Positions 15,607-24,775 of a stretch of DNA of 64,000 nt are shown here, one piece after another. Source of the DNA: Halomarina ordinaria (GTDB taxonomy: Archaea; Halobacteriota; Halobacteria; Halobacteriales; Haloarculaceae); assembly GCF_030553305.1 (NCBI RefSeq), contig NZ_JARRAH010000001.1:1488001-1552000 (forward strand). The letters run 5' to 3'. Both the position numbers and the translations under genes were made by a program. The notes beneath the pieces were generated by a model that made no database searches, was not told the origin of the DNA, and was given only the letters and a program-made list of their open reading frames with translations. Position 1 is the first letter of the stretch; every line of letters begins with the position of its first letter.

Positions 15607-15627
15607 GAATCCGACCGTGGGTCGACT

Positions 15628-16368
15628 ATGGCACATATTGCCGTCGAACCGGACATCTCGCTGTCGAACCCCACCCTCGTCGAGGGGCTCCCCGGCGTCG
15701 GCCTCGTCGGGAAGATAGCGGCCGACCACCTCGTCGAGACGCTCGACATGACCTACTACGGGGCGGTCCACTGCGACGGCCTGCCGCGCGTCGCGGTGTA
15801 CCACGGCGACTCCTCGGAACTGAAACCCCCCGTCAGGCTCTACGCCGACGAGGAACGGGACCTGCTGGTCCTCCAGAGCGACGTCCCCGTCTCCCCGCAG
15901 AACGCCACGGACTTCGCCAGTTGCATCACGGGCTGGCTGACCGACAACGACGTCACGCCGCTGTTCCTCAGCGGCCTCCCGACGGAGAAGGACGACGACG
16001 TGCCGGCGGTCTACGGCATCGCGACGGGCGACGGGGACGCGCTGCTCGACGAGGCGGGTATCGTCCCGCCGGTCGAGAGCGGCCTCGTCAGCGGGCCGAC
16101 GGGTGCGCTCCTGTACGAGGCGGGGCGACACGAACTCACCGGCGTCGGCCTCATCGTCGAGGCCGACGCACAGTTCCCCGACCCCGAGGCGGCCCGCGCC
16201 ATTCTCGAGAACGGGGTCAAACCGCTGGTCGACGTCGAGGTGAACACCGAGGAACTGGTCGACCAGGCCGAGGACATCCGCGAGGCGCGCGAGCGCCTCG
16301 CCCAGCGGATGCAGCAGGCCGAGGAGGGCGAGAGCACGCAGGCCCAGCCGCTCCGGATGTTCCAGTAG
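15628..16368 (+). CDS. PAC2 family protein (proteasome assembly chaperone-like)
   Basis: A 246-residue member of the PAC2 family, homologous to eukaryotic proteasome assembly chaperone 2 and archaeal PbaB-type proteins. Typical features are LVEGLPGVGLVGKIAADHL near the N-terminus, an acidic Rossmann-like core and SGLVSGPTGALL in the centre. The last 40 residues form a charged helix (EDIREARERLAQRMQQAEEG) and a short tail that could mimic the C-terminal hydrophobic-Tyr-type motif used to dock on the proteasome, here ending RMFQ. It lies alone between divergent and convergent neighbours. Role in 20S proteasome assembly or in another complex is inferred from the family. Confidence 0.88.
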   Translation: MAHIAVEPDISLSNPTLVEGLPGVGLVGKIAADHLVETLDMTYYGAVHCDGLPRVAVYHGDSSELKPPVRLYADEERDLLVLQSDVPVSPQNATDFASCITGWLTDNDVTPLFLSGLPTEKDDDVPAVYGIATGDGDALLDEAGIVPPVESGLVSGPTGALLYEAGRHELTGVGLIVEADAQFPDPEAARAILENGVKPLVDVEVNTEELVDQAEDIREARERLAQRMQQAEEGESTQAQPLRMFQ

Positions 16369-16378
16369 CGACCGGCGA

Positions 16379-16882
16379 CTACGACTCGACGTCGAACTCG
16401 GTCGCACACCAGGGACAGAAATCGTACTCCGCGTCGACCTCCCGCCGGCAGTTCGGACAGCGCGACCCGCGCTCGTCCCGGTCGCGACTCGTCGACGCGC
16501 CGCTCGCCGACGCGCCTGCTCCCGCGCGATCCGTCGCAGCGTCGGCGGAGTCGTACGTGACCCGGCCACCGGTCCCCGCCCCGGCACCGGAACCGCTCGC
16601 CTCGCCGTTCCGGGCGGCCAGCCAGTAGGCGTCGAGCATGCTGAACGCCGTCACGGAGACGATGGCGAGCGCCGCGGTCAGCGGGAGGTCCTGCTGTGCC
16701 CGGAGGATGGCGTCGAACCCACCGCGGCTGCCGACGAGGTCCGGCGGGACGACGACGAGCGCCGTGGCGACGGTGAGGAGGAACCAGAGGAGCGCCCGGA
16801 GCCACTCCCGGAGGTAGACGTGCCCCAGCCCCGGGTAGACGAAGGCCAGCGCGACCGCGAGCCACGGACGACGCTTGCTCAC
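16379..16882 (-). CDS. Membrane protein with C-terminal zinc ribbon
   Basis: A 167-residue protein with an N-terminal membrane part (hydrophobic segments at about 8-25, 30-48 and 70-90; the first contains the LAFVYPGLGHVYL pattern shared by small TM2-like proteins), a low-complexity Gly/Ala/Ser/Asp linker and a C-terminal zinc ribbon with two Cys pairs (CPNC and CPWC). I chose the GTG at 16882 (VSKRRPWL) because it starts just before the first membrane segment; an ATG nine codons upstream is possible. The ribbon faces the cytosol by the positive-inside rule. It ends 10 nt from the PAC2 stop, convergent. Function is unknown. Confidence 0.75.
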   Translation of the reverse strand: MSKRRPWLAVALAFVYPGLGHVYLREWLRALLWFLLTVATALVVVPPDLVGSRGGFDAILRAQQDLPLTAALAIVSVTAFSMLDAYWLAARNGEASGSGAGAGTGGRVTYDSADAATDRAGAGASASGASTSRDRDERGSRCPNCRREVDAEYDFCPWCATEFDVES

Positions 16883-16943
16883 AGTCGCCACTCTACGGGC
16901 GAGACACATGAGCGTTGTGACAGGGACGGGTCCCGAAACGGCG

Positions 16944-17615
16944 TCAGCCGAGGTCGGAGACGAGGCGCCGGAGCGTCCGGAGGTCGTACTGCCCCGGTGC
17001 GGTGGCGTCGGCGGGGTCGACCGGCGCGTAGCCGATACGCGACCCGTAGACCGGGGCGACCGCCCGCGAGTGTCGTCCCGCCTCGCCCATCGCCATCGTC
17101 GCGACGGCGTGACCCGCCTCCGTCTGGGCGTGGGTGAGCGCGAGCAGGCGCAACACGTCGCCGCGCGACCGGGCGGTCACCGCCAGCTTCCCCACGTCGC
17201 CGAACTCCCGGGCCTGCTCCAGCAGGCGGGCGAGTTCCGCACGGGGCGGCGTCTCCTCGAAGTCGTGGACCGAGACGACGGCCGTCGCGTCCTCCTCACG
17301 AGCGGCCTCGACGGCCGCGCGACCGTCGCCCGCCGCGATGGCGGCGAGTTCGACGTCGACCGCCGCCACGGCCGGGTGGGCCGCGGCGTCACAGAGCGCC
17401 TCGACACGCGCCTCGTCGTCCGCGGCCTCGCCGCCCTCCCACTCGACGCGGTTGGTCGCGAGCACCGGCAGGTCGCCGTCGTAGTCGTCGAGCGCCGCGA
17501 GCGGGTCGGCCGCGAGGTCCATGCGGAACTCGACGGCGTCGGCGTGCTCGCGGGCGTCGGCTTCGGCCGCGAGGTCCGCGATACTCGCCGCGAGGACGAA
17601 CGAGTCGAAGTCCAT
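16944..17615 (-). CDS. aroD: 3-Dehydroquinate dehydratase, type I
   Basis: Cytosolic enzyme of the shikimate pathway that converts 3-dehydroquinate to 3-dehydroshikimate through a Schiff base. The 223-residue TIM-barrel protein has the catalytic His in VVSVHDFEETP and the Schiff-base Lys in VGKLAVTARS, with the phosphate/carboxylate-binding MGEAGRHSR loop near the end. The ATG at 17615 (MDFDSFVLAAS) fits the family start; the longer open frame upstream runs into the methyltransferase gene in another frame. It lies 23 nt downstream of the DNA methyltransferase on the same strand and may be co-transcribed with it, although they share no pathway. Confidence 0.93.
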   Translation of the reverse strand: MDFDSFVLAASIADLAAEADAREHADAVEFRMDLAADPLAALDDYDGDLPVLATNRVEWEGGEAADDEARVEALCDAAAHPAVAAVDVELAAIAAGDGRAAVEAAREEDATAVVSVHDFEETPPRAELARLLEQAREFGDVGKLAVTARSRGDVLRLLALTHAQTEAGHAVATMAMGEAGRHSRAVAPVYGSRIGYAPVDPADATAPGQYDLRTLRRLVSDLG

Positions 17616-17638
17616 ACCCCACCCATCCGCCGCGGGGG

Positions 17639-18661
17639 TCAAAACTCGACCGGGGCGTGCCGGCACCGGAACCCGTCGTCGGTCCGCTCGACCGACTCGA
17701 CGTCGTACAGCCGCACGCGGCGCTCCTGGCGCGTCATCACCGGGAAGTCGTAGTGTTCGGCCTCGTAGTCGAGGTCGTCGCGGCCCGCCGCGAACGCGCG
17801 GTGGCGCTCCAGTCGGGCGCGGGCGCGCTCGCGAGAGGTCTCGGGGAGGTCGGCGAGGCGCGCCTCGAACGCCCCGACGAACGAGGCGTCGAGTTCGTAG
17901 CCGACGGAGTCGCGTGCCGCGAGCATGGCCGCGAGCGTCGTCGTCCCCGTCCCCCAGAACGGGTCGAGGACGACGTCGCCGCGCGTCGAGAACATCCGGA
18001 CGAGGCGGAGCGGGAGCGCGAGCGGGTAGGCCCCCGAGCGCTCGCGGCGGTCGTCGTCGGGCGCGAGGTCCTGCGCGGCGCCGTTGAACGTCCAGAGGTC
18101 GGAGAACCACTCGTTGCGCTCCTCCCAGAAGTACGCCGCCTCGTAGCGCTCGTCGGCCCCGGGGTCGAGGCGGCGCGGCCCGCCCTTCCGGAAGACGAGG
18201 ACGTGTTCGTGTTCGAGCGTCGGGTAGGCGTTCGGGGGGAGCATCCCCGACCCCATGAACTTCGTCGCGCGGTTGACCGGCTTGCGCCAGAGCACGCCCG
18301 GCAACTGCGCGAGGCCGTGCTCGCGCATGCGGCGGACGATTTCGACGTGGTTCGGGTAGAGCGAGAACTCCTCGACGGTCCGGGTGGCGTCGCCGACGTT
18401 GACGCAGGCGATGCCGCCCGGCGCGAGCACCCGCGCTACCTCCGCCCAGACGCCGTCGAGGACGTCGTGCATCAGGTCGAACGCCCGGTCGCCGTCGTCA
18501 GCGTCCAGCGCCTCCCCCACCGCGGGGTCGAGCGACGCGAACAGGTCGTCCCACATCTCTATCATCGGGTAGGGCGGGGAGGTGACCACGAGGTCGACCG
18601 AGCCGTCGGGGAGCGCCGACTCGCGGGCGTCGCCGACGTGGACCGCGTGCTCGGTCTGCAT
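17639..18661 (-). CDS. zim: Beta-class DNA methyltransferase, probable CTAG methylase (Zim-like)
   Basis: SAM-dependent DNA amino-methyltransferase of 340 residues. The catalytic motif IV (TSPPYPMIEMWDDL) comes near the N-terminus and the SAM-binding motif I (DPFWGTGTT) near residue 230, the beta-class order; TSPPY is typical of N4-cytosine methylases. KFMGSGMLPPNAYPTLEHEH is a conserved block of haloarchaeal orphan CTAG methylases (Zim), from memory. No restriction gene is adjacent, so it is an orphan methylase. CTAG sites are rare in the window, as in other haloarchaeal genomes. An aglD homologue lies about 1.3 kb beyond its start, similar to what I recall for Haloferax. The enzyme class is secure; the CTAG target is inferred. 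Confidence 0.8.
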   Translation of the reverse strand: MQTEHAVHVGDARESALPDGSVDLVVTSPPYPMIEMWDDLFASLDPAVGEALDADDGDRAFDLMHDVLDGVWAEVARVLAPGGIACVNVGDATRTVEEFSLYPNHVEIVRRMREHGLAQLPGVLWRKPVNRATKFMGSGMLPPNAYPTLEHEHVLVFRKGGPRRLDPGADERYEAAYFWEERNEWFSDLWTFNGAAQDLAPDDDRRERSGAYPLALPLRLVRMFSTRGDVVLDPFWGTGTTTLAAMLAARDSVGYELDASFVGAFEARLADLPETSRERARARLERHRAFAAGRDDLDYEAEHYDFPVMTRQERRVRLYDVESVERTDDGFRCRHAPVEF

Positions 18662-18816
18662 GCACGGTTCGTGCGCCGGGGAGGTCTAGTGTCTTGTGGT
18701 CGCGCGGACGGCGGAGCGGCCGACGGTCGAGAACGGAGAGGCGGGGGACGGACGACGGCAGACGACCCGCTCGACGCGACGCTCGGAGGGGTGAGAGACG
18801 AGGGGACGGCTATCGA

Positions 18817-19779
18817 CTACAGCGGGATGTCCTGTTCGGCTTCGAGCAGTTCGTGGTAGCGGTTGCGGATGGTCACCTCGGAGATGTCGGCCACCTCGCT
18901 CACCGCGGCCTGCGTCGTCTTCTCGTTGGTGAGGAGGGCGGCGGCGTAGACGGCGGCGGCGGCCAGCCCCACGGGGGACTTCCCGGAGTGGACGCCCTGC
19001 TCCTTGGCGTTACGGAGCAGCTTTCGAGCGCGGTTCTCCGCCTCGTCGCTCAGTTCGAGGGCGCTAGCGAAGCGCGGGACGTAGCTCTCGGGGTCCGCCG
19101 GCTTCACCTCGAGGCCGAGTTCCCGCACGACGTACCGGTAGGTGCGGGCGATCTCGCTCTTCTCGACGCGCGAGACGTCCGCGATTTCGTCGAGGCTGCG
19201 GGGGACGCCGGCCTGCCGGGCGGCGGCGTAGACGGCGCTGGTGGCGACGCCTTCGATGGAGCGTCCGGGCAGCAGGTTCTCGTCCAGCGCACGGCGGTAT
19301 ATCACGGAGGCCATCTCGCGGACGTTCTCGGGGAGACCGAGGGCGCTGGCCATGCGGTCGATTTCGCCGAGCGCCTGCTTGAGGTTGCGCTCCTTGGAGT
19401 CGCGCGTGCGGAAGCGCTCGTTCCACTTCCGGAGGCGCTGCATCTTCTGGCGCTGGCGCGACCCGAGCGAGTTGCCGTAGGCGTCCTTGTCCCGCCAGTC
19501 GATGTTCGTCGACAGCCCCTTGTCGTGCATCATGTTCGTGGTGGGGGCGCCGACGCGCGACTTCTGGTCCTTCTCCCTGGAGTCGAACGCGCGCCACTCC
19601 GGGCCGCGGTCGATGCTGTCCTCCTCGACGACCAGCCCGCAGTCCGAACACACGGTCTCGCCGTGTTCGGTGTCGCTGATCAGGGTGCCGCCGCACTCGG
19701 GGCAGTCGAGCCCCTCTCGTTCGTCGGACTGTTCCGATTCGTTCGTTCGCTCCCGCGTTCGGGTGTTCGAGTCACTCAT
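18817..19779 (-). CDS. tfb: Transcription initiation factor IIB (TFB), copy 1
   Basis: General archaeal transcription factor that bridges TBP-TATA complexes and RNA polymerase and reads the BRE. The 320-residue protein has an N-terminal zinc ribbon (CPECGG and CSDCG), the B-finger/linker with GAPTTNMMHDKGLSTNIDW, and two cyclin repeats (about 120-215 and 215-310; [17 protein letters not shown] and KSPVGLAAAAVYAAALL). It is one of two TFBs in the window; haloarchaea carry many, which pair with different TBPs to set gene programmes. The upstream gap of about 200 nt suggests a longer leader than usual: the clearest T/A-rich tract is near 19860-19872. Confidence 0.96.
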   Translation of the reverse strand: MSDSNTRTRERTNESEQSDEREGLDCPECGGTLISDTEHGETVCSDCGLVVEEDSIDRGPEWRAFDSREKDQKSRVGAPTTNMMHDKGLSTNIDWRDKDAYGNSLGSRQRQKMQRLRKWNERFRTRDSKERNLKQALGEIDRMASALGLPENVREMASVIYRRALDENLLPGRSIEGVATSAVYAAARQAGVPRSLDEIADVSRVEKSEIARTYRYVVRELGLEVKPADPESYVPRFASALELSDEAENRARKLLRNAKEQGVHSGKSPVGLAAAAVYAAALLTNEKTTQAAVSEVADISEVTIRNRYHELLEAEQDIPL

Positions 19780-19994
19780 TTGTGAGGGCGTCCACTATCC
19801 GGGCAGGAGAAACCCCGAAAATCCCGGACAGGTGTCTGGTACAATAGCTTCGTCCGAAAGCTTCTTAACCTTTCCGATACCGAGTGTACGGTTCGTTCAC
19901 TTCGTCCACGAGACGAATCGCCGCGTAGTCCGGCGGTTTCCCCGGTCGAGTGACGGGCGCTCACACGGGACGTACGGCGGTCCCCCACCGTCCC

Positions 19995-21788
19995 TCAGTC
20001 CATCTCGGCGGTCTCGACCTCGCGGGTCTCGTCGACGGCCGTCGTCAGCGAGACGTTGAGGGCGAACGTCGAGACGACGCCGCCGGCGACGGTGACGGCG
20101 TTCTTGACGGCGTGGTCGACGATGGCCGCGCCGAGGGCGGTGGCGAACCCGACCGGCGTGAGCGCGACGACGAGGAGGGTGAACGCCCCCTCGTAGAGGC
20201 CGACGCCGCCGGGCGAGAGCGGGAGCACCTTCGCGAGGTTGCCGACGCTCACGGCGAAGAAGCCGACGGCGACGAACAGCGTGGGGGAGAGCGCCACGTC
20301 GAAGGCGGCGAAGACGAACAGCGCGGTGACGACGTCGAGCGTCCAGATGGCGAGACTCGACGCCCCGATGCGTGCGAACGCCCGGCGGTCGTGGGCGACG
20401 CGCTGGACGTCCGCGACGAACGACTCGACGACGCCCGCGGCGGCGGCGGCGTAGGAGTCGGTGCTGACGCGGGCGAACGCCCGGCGGACGAACGAGTCGT
20501 CGCGGCGCGCACCGAGGACGATGGCCCAGACGGCGAGGAGGGCGGCGACGCCCACCGCGGCCGCCACCGTCAGGGCCGCCTCCCCGCTCCGGCGGTAGGC
20601 GGGAGGCACGCCGTCGAGCCCCGAGGGGTCAGCCGCCCCGGCGAGCGACAGGCCGAGCAGGACCGTTCCCGCGAGCGTCGTGATGGTCAGGAGGTCGAAG
20701 ACGCGCTCGACCGCCAGCGAGGCGAACCCCGAGGGGTAGGGGACCCCTCGGCGGGCCTTCACGACGTAGGCGCGGATGGCGTCGCCCGCCCGCGCGGGGA
20801 AGACGAGGTTGCCCGTCTGGCTGAGGAACACCGCGCCGGTCAGGAACCCGAGCGACGCGTCGTAGCCGAGTTCCGAGAGGATGTCGCGGTAGCGTCCGCC
20901 CCGAAGCGGCCACGAGAGCGCGTAGAGCGCCGTCCCGAGCGCGACCAGCAGGGGGTCGGCCGCGCGCATCTCCGCGAGGACGGCGCCGACGTCGATGTAC
21001 ACGGTCATCAGGAGCGCGGCGAGCGCGACCAGCAGGACGCCGCCGGCCAGCGTGACGCGGGGGGTGAGCCGCGGGGCGACGGTGAACTCCCACCAGCAGC
21101 GCGTCACCTGCGTCCCCATCCCGAGGACGTCGCGCACGAAGTGGACCTTCGTCTCCTCCGGTGAGCGCCAGCGGACGGGGAGCTCCTTCACTCGATACCC
21201 CCGGCGCTGGGCGCGCACGAGCACCTCCGTGTCCCAGAACCAGTGTTCGTCGCGGACGTCGTCGAGGAGCGAGAACAGCGCCTCGCGGTCGAACGCCTTG
21301 AACCCGCACTGGTGGTCGCGCAGCGACGACCCGAGCAGGAAGCGGACGGCGGCGTTGAACCCCCGGCTGGGGGGCGACCGCTGGGACGGACGGGTCGGTT
21401 CCCGGTCCGCTCCGAGGCGCGACCCCGTCGCGACGTCGTACCCCTCGGAGCGGACGCTCTCGACCAGCTCCTCCAGGTGGTCGATGTCGGTGGCGAGGTC
21501 GGTGTCGAAGTAGACGAGCGTCTCGCCCGCCGCGAGACGGAACGCCCGGACGAGCGCACCCCCTCGCCCCAGCCGTTCGTCGGCGTGGACGTGGCGCACG
21601 CGGCGGTCGCGCCCGGCGATGCGGGCGGCGACCTCGGGCGTGCGGTCGGCGCAGCCGTCCTCGGCGACGAGCACCTCGAAGCTCCCCTCGGGGAGGAAGG
21701 AGGCGAGGGCGTCGAGCGTCCGCTCGACGGTCCGTTCGATGGTCGCCGCCTCGTTGTAGGCGGGCAGGACGACGCTCACCTCCGTCAT
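19995..21788 (-). CDS. aglD: AglD-like glycosyltransferase with flippase-like membrane domain
   Basis: Membrane glycosyltransferase of 597 residues. Residues 1-230 are a GT-A family 2 domain (EVSVVLPAYNEAATIERTV start, LVAEDGCADRT, YFDTDLATD with the DXD metal site). From about 245 to the end there are many transmembrane segments typical of the lysylphosphatidylglycerol-synthetase/UPF0104 fold (GNLAKVLPLSPGGVGLYEGAFT). Haloferax AglD, with this layout, adds the final sugar of the S-layer N-glycan by charging dolichol phosphate. The start at 21788 (MTEVSVVLPAYN) is preferred over an ATG 13 codons upstream. It probably acts at the inner face of the membrane, supplying a dolichol-linked sugar. 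Confidence 0.87.
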   Translation of the reverse strand: MTEVSVVLPAYNEAATIERTVERTLDALASFLPEGSFEVLVAEDGCADRTPEVAARIAGRDRRVRHVHADERLGRGGALVRAFRLAAGETLVYFDTDLATDIDHLEELVESVRSEGYDVATGSRLGADREPTRPSQRSPPSRGFNAAVRFLLGSSLRDHQCGFKAFDREALFSLLDDVRDEHWFWDTEVLVRAQRRGYRVKELPVRWRSPEETKVHFVRDVLGMGTQVTRCWWEFTVAPRLTPRVTLAGGVLLVALAALLMTVYIDVGAVLAEMRAADPLLVALGTALYALSWPLRGGRYRDILSELGYDASLGFLTGAVFLSQTGNLVFPARAGDAIRAYVVKARRGVPYPSGFASLAVERVFDLLTITTLAGTVLLGLSLAGAADPSGLDGVPPAYRRSGEAALTVAAAVGVAALLAVWAIVLGARRDDSFVRRAFARVSTDSYAAAAAGVVESFVADVQRVAHDRRAFARIGASSLAIWTLDVVTALFVFAAFDVALSPTLFVAVGFFAVSVGNLAKVLPLSPGGVGLYEGAFTLLVVALTPVGFATALGAAIVDHAVKNAVTVAGGVVSTFALNVSLTTAVDETREVETAEMD

Positions 21789-21860
21789 TGCTCGGCGGTT
21801 GGCACGGAGCGACAAGTGCCTTGCCACTGCGGTCGGTCCCCGTCCGTTGGCGGGCCGGCG

Positions 21861-23585
21861 TCAGTCGGCACCTTCGGGCGTCCGGACCGTGAGGAAGTCG
21901 TCGAGGTCCACCTCCGCGCGCGCGGCGGCGTCGGCCACGGAGTCGAACGGCCGGTCGACGACGAGGTTGCCCGCGCGCTGGCGCCCCATGCCCGGAATGG
22001 CCGTCAGTTCGTCCATCGACGCCGCGTTCACGTCGAGCGGGTAGGGGACGCCCGTCACCGAGCGGTAGCCGTGGTCGGTCACCGCCACGTCGACGGTCCG
22101 GCCCAGTTCGCGCTCGCCCGGAATCCCGACCAGCAGAGGGTAGGTCCCGAGTTGCCGGCCGAAGGTCTTGCCGTCCTGGTGGTACTCCAGGTGGACGTCG
22201 TGCAGGCGCGTCCCCGCGGGCGCGACGCGCTGGAGCATCGGGTTGTCTATCTCCTCGCGCACCTCCCGCTTGTAGCGCTTGAACAGCTTCTTGTGGTCCG
22301 TCGCTATCTGCGACCCCGTCTCCGACATCTCGGTGCCGGCGAAGGCCATCACCTGCCGGATGTTCACCCGCCGAAGCATCAGCCCCTCGTCGTAGACGCG
22401 GTGGAGGAACGCCTTGTTCAGCTCGTAGGTCTCGCGGCGCTCACCCTTCAGCCCGTGGAGGAGGTTGATGCCGGGCAGGAGCTTCGGGAGGCGCTTGGTC
22501 TCCTCGCCGTGGGTGGGCGCCGCGGCGGGGTCCTCGCCGGGGCGCCACCCGGCCGCCTCGTTGACGACCCGGACCGCCTCGAAGCACTCCTCGGCGCTCA
22601 CGTTCAGGTTGTTCTCCTCCTGGACGACGGGGTCCGCGCTCTCCAGTCCGAAGGCGGCGGTGTCCCCGGGCGTGTTGTGCGCGGCGATGACCTCGATGCC
22701 CTCGCGCGCGAGGTCGGGCCACTTCACCACGGTGATGGGGTTCATGTTGTCGAGGTGGAGCGTCCCCAGTTCCGGCGCGACCTCGCGGATACCGCCGTAG
22801 AGCGCCCGGAGCGCGTCGGGATTGGGCTTCTCGCCGTCCCCGCCGTAGGCGAGGATGTCGGCCTGCCGGCCCAGTCGGAAGTGTCGCACGCCGCGCTCGT
22901 AGAGCGCCTCCACCTCCGAGACGACCGTCTCGGGCGGGCGGAAGGTGGCGTTCCCGTAGAGCGGTTCCGTGCAGAACGAACAGCGGTAGGGACAGCCCCG
23001 CCCCGTCTCGAGTTCGGCGATGAGGTAGTCGGGGTGGTTGGGGTGGTGCTCGACGACGAACGCCCCCGTTCGCGCCCAGCGCGTCACCTCCTCGACGTCG
23101 CGCATCCGGTTGTTGAACCCCTCCAACCCGCTGGCGACGAGGTCGTAGGCGGCGGCCTCGACGTCGCCCTTCGCGACGAAGTCGTAGTCGAGGTCCTTTC
23201 GCTCCATGTCGCTGCCCCCCTCGTTCTGGTCGCCCACGCCGAAGCGGACGGGGCCGCCCATCAGCGTCGTCCCGTCGGCGGTCCACGCCATGCGGCGCAC
23301 CTCGTCGGGTTCGGCGGGCGTCCCCCCGACGTACTTGCCGGGGACGGTCATCCCGCCGATGTATATCATGAGGTCGGCCTCCTCGACGTCGCGCCAGCGC
23401 GAGGGCTCCTCGCGCAGCGCGTCGATGGTGTGGTAGGTGATTCGTCCCTCGGGGACGCCGGCGTCGACGAGCGCGCCCGCCGTGTAGCGCGGGTACGTCG
23501 AGACGTAGGGCGGAACGCCGAAGTGCGCCGGCTCGTCGACGTAGCCGTCCACGAGCGTCACGTCGAGCGTCGCCGGGTCGGTCAT
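21861..23585 (-). CDS. Radical SAM protein with C-terminal helix-hairpin-helix (COG1031 type)
   Basis: A 574-residue iron-sulfur enzyme. The radical SAM cluster motif is Cys198-x3-Cys202-x2-Cys205 (RGCPYRCSFC). An N-terminal 190-residue region resembles a B12-binding-like alpha/beta domain (LVDGYVDEPAHFGVPPYVS, IYIGGMTVPGKYVGG). The SAM barrel follows with HLDNMNPITVVKWP, and a helix-hairpin-helix near residues 515-560 (VNAASMDELTAIPGMGRQRA) suggests nucleic-acid contact. The family is conserved in archaea, and I know of no proven reaction; an RNA or DNA modification role is plausible given the HhH. Start ATG 23585 (MTDPATLDVTLVDGY) fits. Confidence 0.88.
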   Translation of the reverse strand: MTDPATLDVTLVDGYVDEPAHFGVPPYVSTYPRYTAGALVDAGVPEGRITYHTIDALREEPSRWRDVEEADLMIYIGGMTVPGKYVGGTPAEPDEVRRMAWTADGTTLMGGPVRFGVGDQNEGGSDMERKDLDYDFVAKGDVEAAAYDLVASGLEGFNNRMRDVEEVTRWARTGAFVVEHHPNHPDYLIAELETGRGCPYRCSFCTEPLYGNATFRPPETVVSEVEALYERGVRHFRLGRQADILAYGGDGEKPNPDALRALYGGIREVAPELGTLHLDNMNPITVVKWPDLAREGIEVIAAHNTPGDTAAFGLESADPVVQEENNLNVSAEECFEAVRVVNEAAGWRPGEDPAAAPTHGEETKRLPKLLPGINLLHGLKGERRETYELNKAFLHRVYDEGLMLRRVNIRQVMAFAGTEMSETGSQIATDHKKLFKRYKREVREEIDNPMLQRVAPAGTRLHDVHLEYHQDGKTFGRQLGTYPLLVGIPGERELGRTVDVAVTDHGYRSVTGVPYPLDVNAASMDELTAIPGMGRQRAGNLVVDRPFDSVADAAARAEVDLDDFLTVRTPEGAD

Positions 23586-23651
23586 ACCCCGAGTGAGCGG
23601 ACGAGCGCGTAAAACGGTGACTACCCGGGGCGGCGCGTCAGACGGGTCCCG

Positions 23652-24605
23652 TCACGCCTCGGACGCGGTGACCGAGAGGACGTAGTCCTCGCCGTCGAAC
23701 CGGACGTACCACCCGCCGGCGGGGAGCGCCTCCACCTCGGCGAGTCGGTCGCGCAGGGCGAACGCGCCGTCCGCACAGCCCGCGTACGACCCCGAGACGG
23801 CCTCCTTGACGACGGCGCGCTCTTCCTCGGGGAGGCCGTCGAGGTCGAGACGGTACGCGCCGGCGACCGCCTCCTGGAGGTCGGCCTCGTCGGTCCCTAC
23901 CTCCTCGGCCTCGAAGCGGTAGACGCGCTGTTGCTGGGTCGTCGGTTCGCCGCCGTTGACCCGGTAGGTGCGCCCGTCCCACCGGACCCACACCTCCCCG
24001 GTGAACGCCGACCCCTCGTCGCCGTCGGGGTAGGACGCGGGGTAGTCCTGGACGTTCAGCGACCCCTGGGGGTGTTCGCCCTCGCCGTCCGACCCGTAGA
24101 CGATGCGCAGGAGGACGTCCTGGTCGGCCTCCGAGAGCGCCTCGAACGGCTCCATCCGGGCGTCGGCGGGCGCCTGCTGGCCCTCGGACCACGAGACGTC
24201 GAGCGGGATGACGGGCGTCTCCTCCGTCCCGATGCGGGTGCGCTCGACGGCGTAGTACGACCCGCCGACCGCGACGAAGTCGCCGCCGCCGAGCGAGGGG
24301 ACCCGGGTGGTACGGACCTCCTGGGGCCCCTCCTCGGCCGCCCGTTCGATGGCCACGGCGTCGACCACGCCGAGGTCCGAGAGGACGTCCTCGGCGGCTG
24401 GCGCGCCGGCCGTCGCCGCGACGCGGACGCGATTACCGGAGCAGTCGGGCGCGGTGTCGTTCGCGTCGGCGTCGGACGTGTCGTTCCCGTCCGACTCGTT
24501 CGACTCGTTCGGCGTGCCGTTGGCGGCGTTCGGGTCGGCGTCGGAACAGCCGGCGACGAACAGCGCTCCGGCGGCGACCAGGAAGTGACGGCGGCGAGTG
24601 GGCAT
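23652..24605 (-). CDS. Putative lipoprotein, function unknown
   Basis: A 317-residue exported protein with a lipobox (LFVAGC, Cys19) after the basic start MPTRRRHF, so it is probably lipid-anchored on the outer face of the membrane. A Ser/Asn/Asp/Thr-rich spacer (about 20-55) typical of haloarchaeal lipoproteins follows. The mature part has several WxxxxYxV-type strands (VWVRWDGRTYRVNGGEP and GGWYVRFDGEDYVL) but no family I recognise; Cys residues in SYAGCADG and APDCSGN could pair. The start at 24605 is fixed by the lipobox position and by a TATA box 30 nt upstream. It is divergent from the SnoaL-like gene. Confidence 0.78.
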   Translation of the reverse strand: MPTRRRHFLVAAGALFVAGCSDADPNAANGTPNESNESDGNDTSDADANDTAPDCSGNRVRVAATAGAPAAEDVLSDLGVVDAVAIERAAEEGPQEVRTTRVPSLGGGDFVAVGGSYYAVERTRIGTEETPVIPLDVSWSEGQQAPADARMEPFEALSEADQDVLLRIVYGSDGEGEHPQGSLNVQDYPASYPDGDEGSAFTGEVWVRWDGRTYRVNGGEPTTQQQRVYRFEAEEVGTDEADLQEAVAGAYRLDLDGLPEEERAVVKEAVSGSYAGCADGAFALRDRLAEVEALPAGGWYVRFDGEDYVLSVTASEA

Positions 24606-24628
24606 GGTCGAGCCGAGTAGTGGCAGTC

Positions 24629-24642
24629 TGATAAGTATTTCT
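24629..24642 (-). promoter_or_regulatory. Putative promoter of the lipoprotein gene
   Basis: The minus strand reads AAATACTTATC, centred near 24635, 30 nt before the start codon. Confidence 0.45.
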
Positions 24643-24775
24643 CGCATTCGGACAGATAGTGACCGGTTACCGGTTCGTCGCCGCGCCATCCGGGAGTTTC
24701 CGATGGTCTTGGCGCACGGACGTGAGGAACCGTTACGTTCTCGCGGCGCCTACCTCCCCGGGCCGAGTGGTCGAC

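Noticed and set aside
19780-19994. Small RNA gene between the TFB and aglD genes
   Set aside because: The 215-nt gap has no clear tRNA-like fold or strong hairpin; it most likely holds the TFB leader and promoter.
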